A stretch of 64,000 bases of DNA, from positions 1,302,001 to 1,366,000 of the forward strand of contig NZ_QXJC01000001.1 of the NCBI RefSeq assembly GCF_003570885.1. Reading direction: 5' to 3'. Positions 16,779-24,601 of this stretch are shown one piece after another (position 1 is the stretch's first letter; every line of letters starts with the position of its first letter). A program made the position numbers and the translations under genes. The notes under the pieces are model-generated. The model searched no databases. It worked only from the letters and a program-made list of their open reading frames with translations, and had not been told where the DNA came from. This DNA is from Simplicispira hankyongi (GTDB lineage Bacteria; Pseudomonadota; Gammaproteobacteria; Burkholderiales; Burkholderiaceae_C).

Positions 16779-18095
16779 ATGCCTGTTTCCACCCCGTCCT
16801 TTCTGCCGCCCTCCCTGGTGCTGACCATCGCCTTCGTCATTGCGCTTGGCGGGGGCTTTCTCCTCAAATTGTGGCTTGCGAGCCGGCAGCTGCGCCATGT
16901 AGCGCGCGGCCGTGCTGCCGTGCCGGGCTCGTTTGCCAGCCGCATTTCTCTGGCAGCGCACCAGAAGGCTGCAGACTACACCCTGGCGAAACTGCGTTTT
17001 GGCACGCTAGAAGCGGCACTGGGCGCCGCCATACTGCTGGGCTGGACACTGCTGGGTGGGCTTGATGCCCTGAACCGGGCGCTGCTCGCGCTGCTCGGTG
17101 GCGGCATGCTGCAACAACTGGCCCTGCTGGTGGGTTTTGTACTGATCAGCGGCCTGATCGACCTGCCTGGCACGCTGTACCAGACCTTTGTGCTGGAGCA
17201 GCGGTTTGGTTTCAACCAGACCACGCTGCGCTTGTGGCTGAGCGACCTGGCGAAATCCACGCTGCTCAGCGCCTTGATCGGGTTGCCCGTTGCCGCGGCC
17301 ATCCTTTGGTTGATGGGGTCAGCCGGCGGCCTGTGGTGGATCTGGGCCTGGGGGCTGTGGACCGGGCTCAACCTGCTGTTCATGTGGGCCTACCCAGCCT
17401 TCATCGCGCCCTTCTTCAACAAGTTCGAGCCCCTGGCAGACGAGACGCTGACCGCGCGCGTCACGGCGCTGATGCAGCGTTGCGGCTTTTCTGCCAAGGG
17501 ATTTTTCGTCATGGATGGCAGCCGCCGCAGCGCCCACGCCAACGCCTATTTCACGGGTTTTGGGACGTCCAAGCGGGTGGTGTTTTTCGACACCCTGCTG
17601 CGCCAGTTGGCGCCCGCCGAAGTGGAAGCCGTATTGGCGCACGAACTCGGGCACTTTCACCACCGCCACGTCGCCAAGCGCATGGCGACCATGTTCGTAC
17701 TCAGCCTGGCTGGCTTTGCACTGCTGGGCTGGCTCTCAAGCCAACCCTGGTTCTATACCGGTCTGGGCGTGCAACCCAACCTCACCGCGCTGCTGCCGGG
17801 CATCGCCCACGCCCCGAGCGACGCACTGGCCTTGCTGCTGTTCGTGCTGGTGGTGCCGGTGTTCACGGTGTTTTTCTCACCGCTGTTTGCCCAGCTCTCG
17901 CGCAAGCACGAATTCGAAGCAGACGCCTACGCCGCCCGCCAGACCCATGGCGGCGACCTCGCGTCGGCACTGCTCAAACTGTACGAAGACAATGCCGCCA
18001 CGCTGACGCCGGATCCGCTCTACGTCAAGTTCTATTACTCGCACCCGCCGGCCGTAGAGCGGCTGGCGCGCATGCAAGCCGGAGCCCCCGCATGA
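16779..18095 (+). CDS. M48-family (Ste24/CAAX-type) membrane zinc metalloprotease
   Basis: A 438-residue membrane protease related to eukaryotic Ste24. The zinc site is LAHELGHFHH (HExxH), with the third ligand glutamate in KHEFEADAYA about 85 residues on. Several hydrophobic segments surround it, and the N-terminal Ste24 region with FVLEQRFGFNQTTLRLWLSD is present. In bacteria the substrates are largely unknown; prenylated proteins are not expected. I chose the ATG at 16779; a GTG at 16740 would add 13 residues. The stop overlaps the next gene's start (ATGA), so the two are coupled. Confidence 0.88.
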   Translation: MPVSTPSFLPPSLVLTIAFVIALGGGFLLKLWLASRQLRHVARGRAAVPGSFASRISLAAHQKAADYTLAKLRFGTLEAALGAAILLGWTLLGGLDALNRALLALLGGGMLQQLALLVGFVLISGLIDLPGTLYQTFVLEQRFGFNQTTLRLWLSDLAKSTLLSALIGLPVAAAILWLMGSAGGLWWIWAWGLWTGLNLLFMWAYPAFIAPFFNKFEPLADETLTARVTALMQRCGFSAKGFFVMDGSRRSAHANAYFTGFGTSKRVVFFDTLLRQLAPAEVEAVLAHELGHFHHRHVAKRMATMFVLSLAGFALLGWLSSQPWFYTGLGVQPNLTALLPGIAHAPSDALALLLFVLVVPVFTVFFSPLFAQLSRKHEFEADAYAARQTHGGDLASALLKLYEDNAATLTPDPLYVKFYYSHPPAVERLARMQAGAPA

Positions 18096-18427
18096 CAAAC
18101 GATTTGAAGCAAAAAAACTGGTCCACGCAGACGCGGCGCGCCCTTAAAGCTACGGAAATAGTAGCAGCATTGGCGCAACTGGATGGCTGGCGTTTGCAAG
18201 GCGACGGCGCCGACGTAGCCATCGAGAAAACCTACCGATTCGCCAACTACTACCAGACCATGGCCTTCGTGAATGCCCTGGCCTTCATCGCCCACGCGCA
18301 GGACCACCACCCCGACCTCTCGGTGCACTACGACCGCTGCGTCGTGCGCCTGAATACGCACGATGTGGGCGGCATCTCCAGCACCGACTTCGATTGCGCC
18401 AGCCGCTTCGACGCGCTGCTCACATGA
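18092..18427 (+). CDS. phhB: 4a-hydroxytetrahydrobiopterin dehydratase (pterin carbinolamine dehydratase)
   Basis: A 111-residue protein that recycles 4a-hydroxytetrahydropterin produced by phenylalanine hydroxylase. The core is clear: RFANYYQTMAFVNALAFIA, the AQDHHPDLSV motif with its two histidines, and NTHDVGGISSTD. The first 25 residues are unusually long and their DNA (ttaaagctacggaaatagtagca) resembles an end of the dispersed repeat, but too weakly to claim. The partner phenylalanine hydroxylase gene is not in the window. It overlaps the protease gene by four bases and is followed 15 bases later by rsgA. Confidence 0.9.
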   Translation: MTNDLKQKNWSTQTRRALKATEIVAALAQLDGWRLQGDGADVAIEKTYRFANYYQTMAFVNALAFIAHAQDHHPDLSVHYDRCVVRLNTHDVGGISSTDFDCASRFDALLT

Positions 18428-18442
18428 GCCGGTACCCGCGCC

Positions 18443-19381
18443 ATGGCTGAAGCCCAGCGCCAAGGCCTGGTGGTGGCCAGCCATGGCAGGCACTGTGTGG
18501 TGGAAACGGCGGACGGCGAGCGGCGCATCTGCCACCCGCGAGGCAAGCGCAGCCAGGTTGTCGTGGGCGACCGGGTGCTGTGGCAGCCGCCACCCACCGG
18601 CCAGGGCGAGGAAGGCACCGTCGAGAAGGTACTGGAGCGCCGCAACCTGTTTTACCGCCAGGACGAAATCCGCACCAAATCGTTTGCCGCCAATCTCGAC
18701 CAGATCCTGATTCTCATTGCCAGCGAGCCGGTGTTTTCGGAAATGCAGCTCGCGCGGGCCTTGATTGCCGCCGAAGCAGCGGGCATTGCGCCGCTGATCG
18801 CGCTCAACAAAAGCGACCTGGCCCAAGCTTTCGAGCGCGCCTGGGAGCGGCTTGCACCCTACCGGAGCATGGCCGGGCCCTCACCCTACCCGGTGCTGCC
18901 TCTTTCGCTGGGGCAGGCGCCGGACGCCGCCAAAGACATGCTGATGCCGCTGCTTGCCGGCAAGACGACGCTGGTGCTGGGGCCGTCTGGGGTTGGCAAG
19001 AGCACGCTCGTGAACCTGCTGGTGCCCGGCGCGGCCGTGCTCACCGCCGAAATCTCACAGGCACTCAATTCCGGCCGCCATACCACCACCAGCACGGCCT
19101 TGTACTGGATGGATGCCGCCCACAGCACGGCGCTCATCGACTCGCCAGGCTTTCAGGAGTTTGGCCTGCACCACATTGCGCCAACCGACCTGGCCCGCTG
19201 CATGCCCGACATTGCAGCGCACGCCACGGCGTGCCGCTTTTACAACTGCACGCATTTGCACGAACCTGGCTGCGGTGTGATTTCAGCCGTCAAAAGCGGC
19301 TCTGACGCTGAAGGCATAAGCGCCATCCGCTATTCAATCTATAGCGAATTATTCAAAGAGCTTGGGCAGACGCGCTACTGA
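18443..19381 (+). CDS. rsgA: Ribosome small subunit-dependent GTPase A
   Basis: A 312-residue circularly permuted GTPase that helps mature the 30S subunit. After an OB-fold (about 1-75) come G4 (ALNKSDLA), then G1 LGPSGVGKSTLVNLLV, G2/switch GRHTTTSTALYW and G3 DSPGFQEFGL, followed by the zinc-binding CRFYNCTHLHEPGC. The C-terminal helix is partly encoded by a degenerate repeat copy (residues about 285-308). It follows phhB closely and faces the CobD/CbiB-like gene, with 12 bases between the two stops. Confidence 0.94.
   Translation: MAEAQRQGLVVASHGRHCVVETADGERRICHPRGKRSQVVVGDRVLWQPPPTGQGEEGTVEKVLERRNLFYRQDEIRTKSFAANLDQILILIASEPVFSEMQLARALIAAEAAGIAPLIALNKSDLAQAFERAWERLAPYRSMAGPSPYPVLPLSLGQAPDAAKDMLMPLLAGKTTLVLGPSGVGKSTLVNLLVPGAAVLTAEISQALNSGRHTTTSTALYWMDAAHSTALIDSPGFQEFGLHHIAPTDLARCMPDIAAHATACRFYNCTHLHEPGCGVISAVKSGSDAEGISAIRYSIYSELFKELGQTRY
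19296..19366 (+). repeat. Degenerate palindromic repeat at the 3' end of rsgA
   Basis: On the opposite strand this reads tagcggatggcgcttatgc, cttcagcgtcagagcc and gcttttgacgg, matching the block order of the repeat family (tagctgctagcgctt.., ..aagcgctagaggcc, ..ttttgac). It encodes SDAEGISAIRYSIYSELF in frame. Confidence 0.55.
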
Positions 19382-19393
19382 TCTGCGACTGCG

Positions 19394-20380
19394 TTAGCCG
19401 AGCAGGCGCGCCAGCGTCAGCAGCGCGAGGAGCAGCATCCACACCACCACCGAGCGCCAGACCAGGCCCACCACGCTGCGCAAATGTGCCAGCTCGGGCT
19501 CACGGCCGGGGGTGCTGTCGCTGTCTGCCAAGTCGGTGTCATCGCCCAACCCCGTCGCGGTGGGGTCGCCTGCGTTGGGCTTGAGCGCCTCGCCGCCCAG
19601 GCGCACATTGATGGCGCCAGAAGTCGCCGCCAGCAGAACGCCCACGTTGTCGTTTGGAAACCGCTGGGCATAAAACCGCCAGCCGTCGATGGCCTCTTCG
19701 AAGCTGCCCACCACGGCAAAGCACAGCGCGGTCATGCGCGTGGGCAACCAATCGAGCGCCGTCCAGGCCGCCGCGCTGGCTTGCCTGAGGGCCTCGCTGG
19801 CGCGGGGTGCGCCGTCCGTGCCGGGGCGGCTCCAATAGCGGGCGACGAATTCGGCCATGCGGTAGAGCACGGCCCCCGCCGGCCCCAGGCCCAGCGCGGC
19901 AAGCACCGAATACCAGGCCAGCACGCCGAACACATGGCGATGCGCCGCGATCACGGAATATTCGAGCACGTGGCGCACCAGCTCGCTGCGCGGCAACTCG
20001 CCCACATTCACGCCCTGCCAGCGGGCCAGCCCTTCACGTGCCGAACGCTCGTCGCCCAGGTCAAGCGCGTCGCGGATGCGGGTGAAATGGTGGCTGAACT
20101 GGCGAAAGCCCAGGGTGATGTAGAGCACTGCGACATCCCATGCAACGCCCAGCGGCCAGCCTACCCATTGCATCAGCAGCAGGTACGCCCCCGCCACCAG
20201 CCCCGCTGGCAGCAGCACGGCAAGGCTCCAGGCCACCCAGGCATGGTGGGCCTTGCCTGCGTCAAAATTGCGACTGACCGAGAGCGCCCAGGCGCGCAAC
20301 CCGGCATGCACCGGGTTGCTGCGTGCGAGGGGGCGGGCCTGCTCAATCAGCAGGGCCAGCAGGATGGCGATGAAACTCAT
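19394..20380 (-). CDS. CobD/CbiB-family membrane protein
   Basis: A 328-residue protein related to CobD/CbiB, the enzyme that attaches aminopropanol to the cobalamin ring, but of the divergent Burkholderiales group found outside cobalamin operons. It has the N-terminal membrane helix SFIAILLALLIEQARPL, central motifs such as EYSVIAAHRHVFGVLAWY and GSFEEAIDGWRFY, and a C-terminal hydrophobic helix. No cobalamin gene is nearby, so a role in B12 synthesis is doubtful. I chose the ATG at 20380; an upstream TTG at 20389 is less likely. It lies 48 bases upstream of the Nudix gene stop, read in the same direction. Confidence 0.8.
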   Translation of the reverse strand: MSFIAILLALLIEQARPLARSNPVHAGLRAWALSVSRNFDAGKAHHAWVAWSLAVLLPAGLVAGAYLLLMQWVGWPLGVAWDVAVLYITLGFRQFSHHFTRIRDALDLGDERSAREGLARWQGVNVGELPRSELVRHVLEYSVIAAHRHVFGVLAWYSVLAALGLGPAGAVLYRMAEFVARYWSRPGTDGAPRASEALRQASAAAWTALDWLPTRMTALCFAVVGSFEEAIDGWRFYAQRFPNDNVGVLLAATSGAINVRLGGEALKPNAGDPTATGLGDDTDLADSDSTPGREPELAHLRSVVGLVWRSVVVWMLLLALLTLARLLG

Positions 20381-20428
20381 GGCGGGCAATGATAGCGGCG
20401 CTCCCCGGTGGCGCGCCGCACCGGTCGC

Positions 20429-21133
20429 TCAAGCGGAGAGAAACCGGTAAAAGTTGCGCAGCATGCCTGCCGTGGCGCCCCAGATGAAATGCTCATAGCC
20501 CTCGGCATCGCGGTAGGGCATGGAATACCACTCGCGCCGCTGTCCAGCGTACTCAAAAACGTGGCGGCGGTGGTGCGCCGGGTCGAGCAGGAAGGCCAAT
20601 GGCACCTCGAAGATTCGCGCCACCTCATAAGGGTTGGGGCGCAGCACGCAATCGGCCTGCACCAACGCCACCACGGGCGAGACGATGAACGAAGAACCGG
20701 TGACATAGACCGGTAGCTCGCCCAGCACCTGGGCAGAGCCGGCCTCCAGGCCGACCTCCTCATGGGCTTCGCGCAAAGCCGTTGCGGCGGCGTTGGCGTC
20801 GCCGGGATCTGCCCGCCCCCCTGGAAAAGCCACCTGGCTGGAGTGCGTGGAGAGATGTGCCGTGCGCTCGGTGAGCAGCACCGTAGGCTCAGCGCGCTGG
20901 ATGATGGGGATCAGGACGGCGGCGCGCGCCGGTGCACGGGCAGAAAAACGCGGTTCAGAGGCAATCTCTGGTTGCCAGACTGGCGGCGCCGCAAAACGTG
21001 CGCGCAGGGCCTGGGCCGTGGTACGCGCCTGCGGCACGGCGGACAGGCCGGTGTCGATACCCGACACAGGCACGGTACGTGGATCGAAATCGGGCAGCGG
21101 CGTAGGCACTGCGAAGGAAGGGGTAGCCGGCAT
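20429..21133 (-). CDS. Nudix hydrolase, coenzyme A pyrophosphatase type (NudL-like)
   Basis: A 234-residue Nudix protein expected to cleave CoA or related nucleoside diphosphates. Two signatures agree: the NuCoA motif LLTERTAHLSTHSSQVAFPGG region and the Nudix box GGRADPGDAN..ALREAHEEVG directly after it, including the metal-binding REAHEE. The first about 65 residues form a low-complexity extension before the fold. It lies between the rplS terminator and the CobD/CbiB-like gene and may be co-transcribed with the latter. Confidence 0.88.
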   Translation of the reverse strand: MPATPSFAVPTPLPDFDPRTVPVSGIDTGLSAVPQARTTAQALRARFAAPPVWQPEIASEPRFSARAPARAAVLIPIIQRAEPTVLLTERTAHLSTHSSQVAFPGGRADPGDANAAATALREAHEEVGLEAGSAQVLGELPVYVTGSSFIVSPVVALVQADCVLRPNPYEVARIFEVPLAFLLDPAHHRRHVFEYAGQRREWYSMPYRDAEGYEHFIWGATAGMLRNFYRFLSA

Positions 21134-21140
21134 GGCAATA

Positions 21141-21177
21141 AAAAAGCCGCGGCAAACAGAAGCTGCAGCGGCTTTTG
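21141..21177 (-). terminator. Intrinsic terminator of the S16 ribosomal operon
   Basis: AAAAGCCGC pairs with GCGGCTTTT around a 17-base loop, with a T6 run on the minus strand, 20 bases after the rplS stop and just before the Nudix start codon. Confidence 0.82.
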
Positions 21178-21196
21178 CGCAGGTAGCGGCGCTAGG

Positions 21197-21580
21197 TCAA
21201 GCGACCACAGCTGCCGTTTTGGCGCGTGAAGGGAGCTTTTCCTTGATACGTGCCGACTTGCCGCTGCGCTCGCGCAGGTAGTACAGCTTGGCGCGGCGGA
21301 CATCGCCACGGCGCTTGACTTCGATCTTGGCGATCAGCGGGCTGTAGGTCTGGAAGGTGCGCTCCACGCCTTCGCCGCTGGAGATCTTGCGCACGATGAA
21401 GGCGCTGTTGATACCGCGGTTGCGCTTGGCGATCACCACGCCTTCGTAGGCCTGCATCCGCTTGCGTGTGCCTTCGACCACGTTGACGCTGACGATGACG
21501 GTATCGCCAGGAGCAAATTCAGGAATGGTTTTGTCGAGGCGGGCAATTTCTTCCGCTTCAAGGGTCTGGATCAGGTTCAT
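21197..21580 (-). CDS. rplS: 50S ribosomal protein L19
   Basis: A 127-residue L19 protein at the 30S-50S interface. The start [20 protein letters not shown] is conserved, as are [20 protein letters not shown], the loop [21 protein letters not shown] and the arginine-rich [20 protein letters not shown]-type ending. It is the last gene of rpsP-rimM-trmD-rplS and is followed by a terminator. A longer frame to 21718 is excluded because it has no homologous N-terminus. Confidence 0.96.
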   Translation of the reverse strand: MNLIQTLEAEEIARLDKTIPEFAPGDTVIVSVNVVEGTRKRMQAYEGVVIAKRNRGINSAFIVRKISSGEGVERTFQTYSPLIAKIEVKRRGDVRRAKLYYLRERSGKSARIKEKLPSRAKTAAVVA

Positions 21581-21692
21581 AAAGGCATCCTGCGATCGTG
21601 TCCGCGCCAAGATTGGCAGTGTCGGGATTGACGGGTGTGCCCAAGCACCAAGGAGTGCGGGCCGGCCGGGCAGAGGATCGAAAAGCCTGCCA

Positions 21693-22463
21693 TTATAGCC
21701 TGCTGTCTTGCGGAGCACGCAACTGCGCCTCGTCGGCGGGGCTCAAGCGCCCGGCGGCACGTGCGGCAGCAATCAGGTCTGGTCGGTGGCGCGCCGTGAA
21801 CAGCACCCGCTGGCTACGGCGCCACTGCTCGATCTGCGCGTGGTGCCCCGAGAGCAACTCGGCCGGCACACCCTCGCCCTGCCAGACGTCGGGCCGCGTG
21901 TAGTGCGGGCAGTCCAGCAGGCCATCGAGTGCCGGGTTAAAGCTGTCCAGGGCATGGCTGCCCGCATCGTGCAGCACGCCGGGCTGCAACCTTGCAACGG
22001 CGTCCAGCAGCGCCATGGCGGCAATCTCGCCGCCCGAAAGCACAAAATCACCCAGGCTGATCTGCGCATCGACAAAGCGGTCGATAAACCGCTGGTCAAT
22101 GCCCTCGTAGCGGCCGCACAGCAGCACGGCGCCTGCGCCCTGCCCCCATTGCTCGACGCCCGCGTGGTCCAGCCGCTGGCCGATCGGCGAGAACAGCACC
22201 AGCGGCGCCTGGGCGCCTTCGTTCTCTGCGCGCGCCGCGCGAATGGCCGCGAGGCACAGCGCGAGCGGCTCAGCCAACATCACCATGCCAGGGCCGCCGC
22301 CAAAAGGCCTGTCATCCACGCGGCGGTAATTGCCCTCGGCGAAATCGCGGGGGTTCCACAGCTGCACCGCCACCTGGCCCGAGGCGTAGGCACGCCGCGT
22401 TACGCCGCTGGCCAGAAACGGCGCAAACAGCTCGGGAAACAGGGTGATGACGTCAAAGCGCAT
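21693..22463 (-). CDS. trmD: tRNA (guanine37-N1)-methyltransferase
   Basis: A 256-residue SPOUT methyltransferase that makes m1G37 and prevents frameshifting. It begins [17 protein letters not shown], has the SAM-binding trefoil-knot motifs [14 protein letters not shown] and [16 protein letters not shown], and the C-terminal tRNA-binding part with [17 protein letters not shown]. It sits between rimM and rplS in the conserved operon, with 39 bases to rimM and 112 to rplS. Confidence 0.96.
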   Translation of the reverse strand: MRFDVITLFPELFAPFLASGVTRRAYASGQVAVQLWNPRDFAEGNYRRVDDRPFGGGPGMVMLAEPLALCLAAIRAARAENEGAQAPLVLFSPIGQRLDHAGVEQWGQGAGAVLLCGRYEGIDQRFIDRFVDAQISLGDFVLSGGEIAAMALLDAVARLQPGVLHDAGSHALDSFNPALDGLLDCPHYTRPDVWQGEGVPAELLSGHHAQIEQWRRSQRVLFTARHRPDLIAAARAAGRLSPADEAQLRAPQDSRL

Positions 22464-22502
22464 ACGCGGCGGGGCTGCGGCAGCCGTTTTACCAGCGAGG
22501 GC

Positions 22503-23075
22503 TCAGTAGTCAGGCTGCCAGTCAGCCACGATGCGCCGCCCCGCCAGATCGACCTGGTCAATGAATGCGCCGACAAAGGGAATCATGCGCTCCACGGGCT
22601 TGCCCTCCACGACTTCGCCGTCCAGCACCAGAACGGTCTGCGGGCCGGTGGTCAGCAGGTCGCGCACGGTGCCCAATGCCACGCCTTCGCGGTTTTCCAC
22701 GGCCAAGCCAATGAGGTCTACCCAGTAGTACTCACCATCTTCCGTTTGGGGGAAACCAGAGCGCGGTACAAAAATGCGCGAACCGCGCAGGGCTTCGGCG
22801 ACGCTGCGCTCGTCAATGCCTTGCGCCCAGGCGACGATGCCGCCGGCGTGCTCGCGCACCTGGCGCAGGTCGAGGCCCACGGTGCCAGAGAAGCTGCGAG
22901 GGCCGCGCTCGGTGGGTTGCAGGTACCAGCGCTTGCCAGAAAGCAGGGCCGCAGGTTCGCTGCTATGGGGCAGCACCTTGAACCAGCCCTTGACACCCCA
23001 GGCGTCGGTGATGCGGCCGATTTCCACGGCGTCGGGCGGCAGTTCAGCAGCGGGGAGCGCAAGTTCAGAGGTCAT
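22503..23075 (-). CDS. rimM: 16S rRNA processing protein RimM
   Basis: A 190-residue 30S maturation factor that binds S19. The N-terminal RimM domain (VEIGRITDAWGVKGWFKVLP-like) and the C-terminal PRC-barrel (EYYWVDLIGLAVEN, MIPFVGAFIDQVDL) are both visible. I chose MTSELALPAAELPP at 23075; an in-frame ATG at 23129 would translate straight through the terminator-like hairpin at 23088-23135. That hairpin lies 12 bases before the chosen ATG, and there is no clear ribosome-binding site. Confidence 0.93.
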   Translation of the reverse strand: MTSELALPAAELPPDAVEIGRITDAWGVKGWFKVLPHSSEPAALLSGKRWYLQPTERGPRSFSGTVGLDLRQVREHAGGIVAWAQGIDERSVAEALRGSRIFVPRSGFPQTEDGEYYWVDLIGLAVENREGVALGTVRDLLTTGPQTVLVLDGEVVEGKPVERMIPFVGAFIDQVDLAGRRIVADWQPDY

Positions 23076-23087
23076 GGCAGCGGGCAC

Positions 23088-23135
23088 AAAAAAAGAAAAA
23101 GGGCGGATCGCGTCAGTAGCTGACGCCATCCGCCC
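23088..23135 (-). promoter_or_regulatory. Terminator-like hairpin between rpsP and rimM
   Basis: On the minus strand an eight-base stem GGGCGGAT/ATCCGCCC, one mismatch, and a seven-base stem GCGTCAG/CTGACGC with a three-base loop are followed by T5-C-T7. It has all the marks of an intrinsic terminator yet lies inside the rpsP-rimM-trmD-rplS operon, 12 bases before rimM. It probably tunes the ratio of S16 to the enzymes downstream. Confidence 0.75.
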
Positions 23136-23155
23136 CGTCCGGTCAGACGCCGGGT

Positions 23156-23407
23156 TCAGGCTGCCGTTTGGGCAGCCTGTTTGACCAGGCGGTCCACTGT
23201 AGGCGAAGACTGGGCGCCCACGCTCTTCCAGTAGGTCAGGCGGTCTTGCGCAATGCGCAGACCTTCTTCGCCTTCCTTGGCCGTGGGGTTGTAGAACCCC
23301 AGACGTTCGATGAAACGGCCGTCGCGGCGCACGCGCTTGTCGGCAACGACGATGTTAAAGAAAGGACGGCCTTTGGAACCGCCGCGGGAGAGTCGAATGA
23401 CGACCAT
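23156..23407 (-). CDS. rpsP: 30S ribosomal protein S16
   Basis: An 83-residue S16 protein: [20 protein letters not shown] is the conserved start, followed by [15 protein letters not shown] and [14 protein letters not shown]. It is the first gene of the S16 operon, with a GAAGGA ribosome-binding site seven bases before the ATG. Confidence 0.97.
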   Translation of the reverse strand: MVVIRLSRGGSKGRPFFNIVVADKRVRRDGRFIERLGFYNPTAKEGEEGLRIAQDRLTYWKSVGAQSSPTVDRLVKQAAQTAA

Positions 23408-23542
23408 GATTTATCCTTCGGGTGGTGGGCCGGCGCGTTAGCAACCGAAGCCCCAGATTTACAACGTAGAGACACGCGACATGGCCACCCGGCCAGCGAC
23501 ACGCTGCAAAGCCTGCAATTATATCTTTCTTTACTTTTTCCT

Positions 23543-24064
23543 ATGCCCACCATTCGACCCAGCCTGGACAGCGACCTCGACGCCATCACCGCCATCTACG
23601 CCCACCATGTGCTGCACGGCACCGGAACCTTCGAAATCGACCCCCCATCGCGGGCCGACATGGCGGCACGCCGCGCTGAAGTCCTGGCGCGCAATCTTCC
23701 CTGGCTGGTCGCCGAGCGCAGTGGTGAAATCGTGGGTTTTGCCTACACCAACTGGTTCAAACCCAGGCCCGCATACCGCTTTTCTGCCGAGGATTCGATC
23801 TACGTCGCCGATTCGGCGCGCGGCGGCGGCGTGGGTCGCGCGCTGCTCACCGCCCTGATCGCGCAGGCCGAGGCTGCCGGCGTGCGCCAGTTGATGGCCG
23901 TGGTGGGCGATTCGGCCAATGCCGGCTCCATCGGCCTGCACCGCTCCCTGGGTTTTGAACAGACCGGGCTCATGCGCTCGGTCGGCTGGAAGCACGGCGC
24001 CTGGCGCGACATCGTGCTGATGCAAAGGCCCCTCGGTAACGGCGATAGCCAATCACCCGAATAA
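23543..24064 (+). CDS. GNAT N-acetyltransferase (phosphinothricin acetyltransferase-like)
   Basis: A 173-residue GNAT enzyme similar in layout to Pat/MddA/YncA proteins, which acetylate phosphinothricin or methionine sulfoximine and sulfone. It begins MPTIRPSLDSDLDAITAIYAHHVLHGTGTFE, with the family's GTGTFEIDPPS segment, then ERSGEIVGFAYTNWFKPRPAY, motif A VADSARGGGVGRALL and motif B SIGLHRSLGFEQTGLM. The true substrate is unknown. No clear ribosome-binding site precedes the ATG. It is divergent from rpsP and is followed nine bases later by the TM2 gene. Confidence 0.88.
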   Translation: MPTIRPSLDSDLDAITAIYAHHVLHGTGTFEIDPPSRADMAARRAEVLARNLPWLVAERSGEIVGFAYTNWFKPRPAYRFSAEDSIYVADSARGGGVGRALLTALIAQAEAAGVRQLMAVVGDSANAGSIGLHRSLGFEQTGLMRSVGWKHGAWRDIVLMQRPLGNGDSQSPE

Positions 24065-24073
24065 TCCCACCCC

Positions 24074-24520
24074 ATGAAAAATAAAACTGTGGCCGCCTGG
24101 CTGGCCTTTCTGGGCGGCCCTGTCGGCCTGCACCGCTTTTATCTGCGAGGCCTGGCCGACCCACTCGGCTGGCTTTTGATGGTGCCCACTGCGCTGGGGA
24201 TCTACGGCATTCGGCGCGTACTGAATTTCGGTCAGGACGATGCGCTCAGCTGGATCTTGATTCCCATGGTGGGGTTCACCATTGCCGGCTGCTCGCTGAC
24301 CGCCATCGTCTATGGGCTGTCTTCACCCGAGAAGTGGAACGCCCGCTACAACCCGGGCGCAGCGTCGGACGCTCTGCCCGGCCGCACCAACTGGTTCACC
24401 GTAATGGCCCTGGCGACCTCACTGCTGGTGGGAACCGCGGTACTGATGGCCAGCCTGGCGTTCAGCTTTCAGCGCTATTTCGAATACCAGGTCGACGAAG
24501 CGCACAAGATTTCGGATTAG
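24074..24520 (+). CDS. TM2-domain membrane protein
   Basis: A 148-residue membrane protein. The N-terminus has the TM2 signature: hydrophobic AAWLAFLGGPVGLHRFYLRG, with the GxxGxHRFY pattern, then a second helix; two more hydrophobic helices (about 52-75 and 108-130) follow. The function of TM2 proteins in bacteria is not known. It lies nine bases after the GNAT gene and is followed immediately by a strong hairpin. Confidence 0.8.
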   Translation: MKNKTVAAWLAFLGGPVGLHRFYLRGLADPLGWLLMVPTALGIYGIRRVLNFGQDDALSWILIPMVGFTIAGCSLTAIVYGLSSPEKWNARYNPGAASDALPGRTNWFTVMALATSLLVGTAVLMASLAFSFQRYFEYQVDEAHKISD

Positions 24521-24526
24521 CGAGAA

Positions 24527-24562
24527 ACTCGATAAGGAAAGAGTCACTTTCGCTTATCGAGT
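24527..24562. repeat. Strong hairpin between the TM2 gene and pit
   Basis: ACTCGATAAG plus GAAAG pairs with CTTTC plus CTTATCGAGT around a five-base loop, with one bulged G: 15 base pairs. It starts seven bases after the TM2 stop. No T run follows on either strand, so it may act as a transcript end stabiliser rather than a terminator. Confidence 0.75.
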
Positions 24563-24601
24563 CAGCACTTTCAGCGATGAAAATAGTAGTAACCAGCGCG
24601 C

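Noticed and set aside
18145-18172. Possible repeat copy in the phhB N-terminus
   Set aside because: Only about 12 bases resemble the end of the family; the palindrome is absent.
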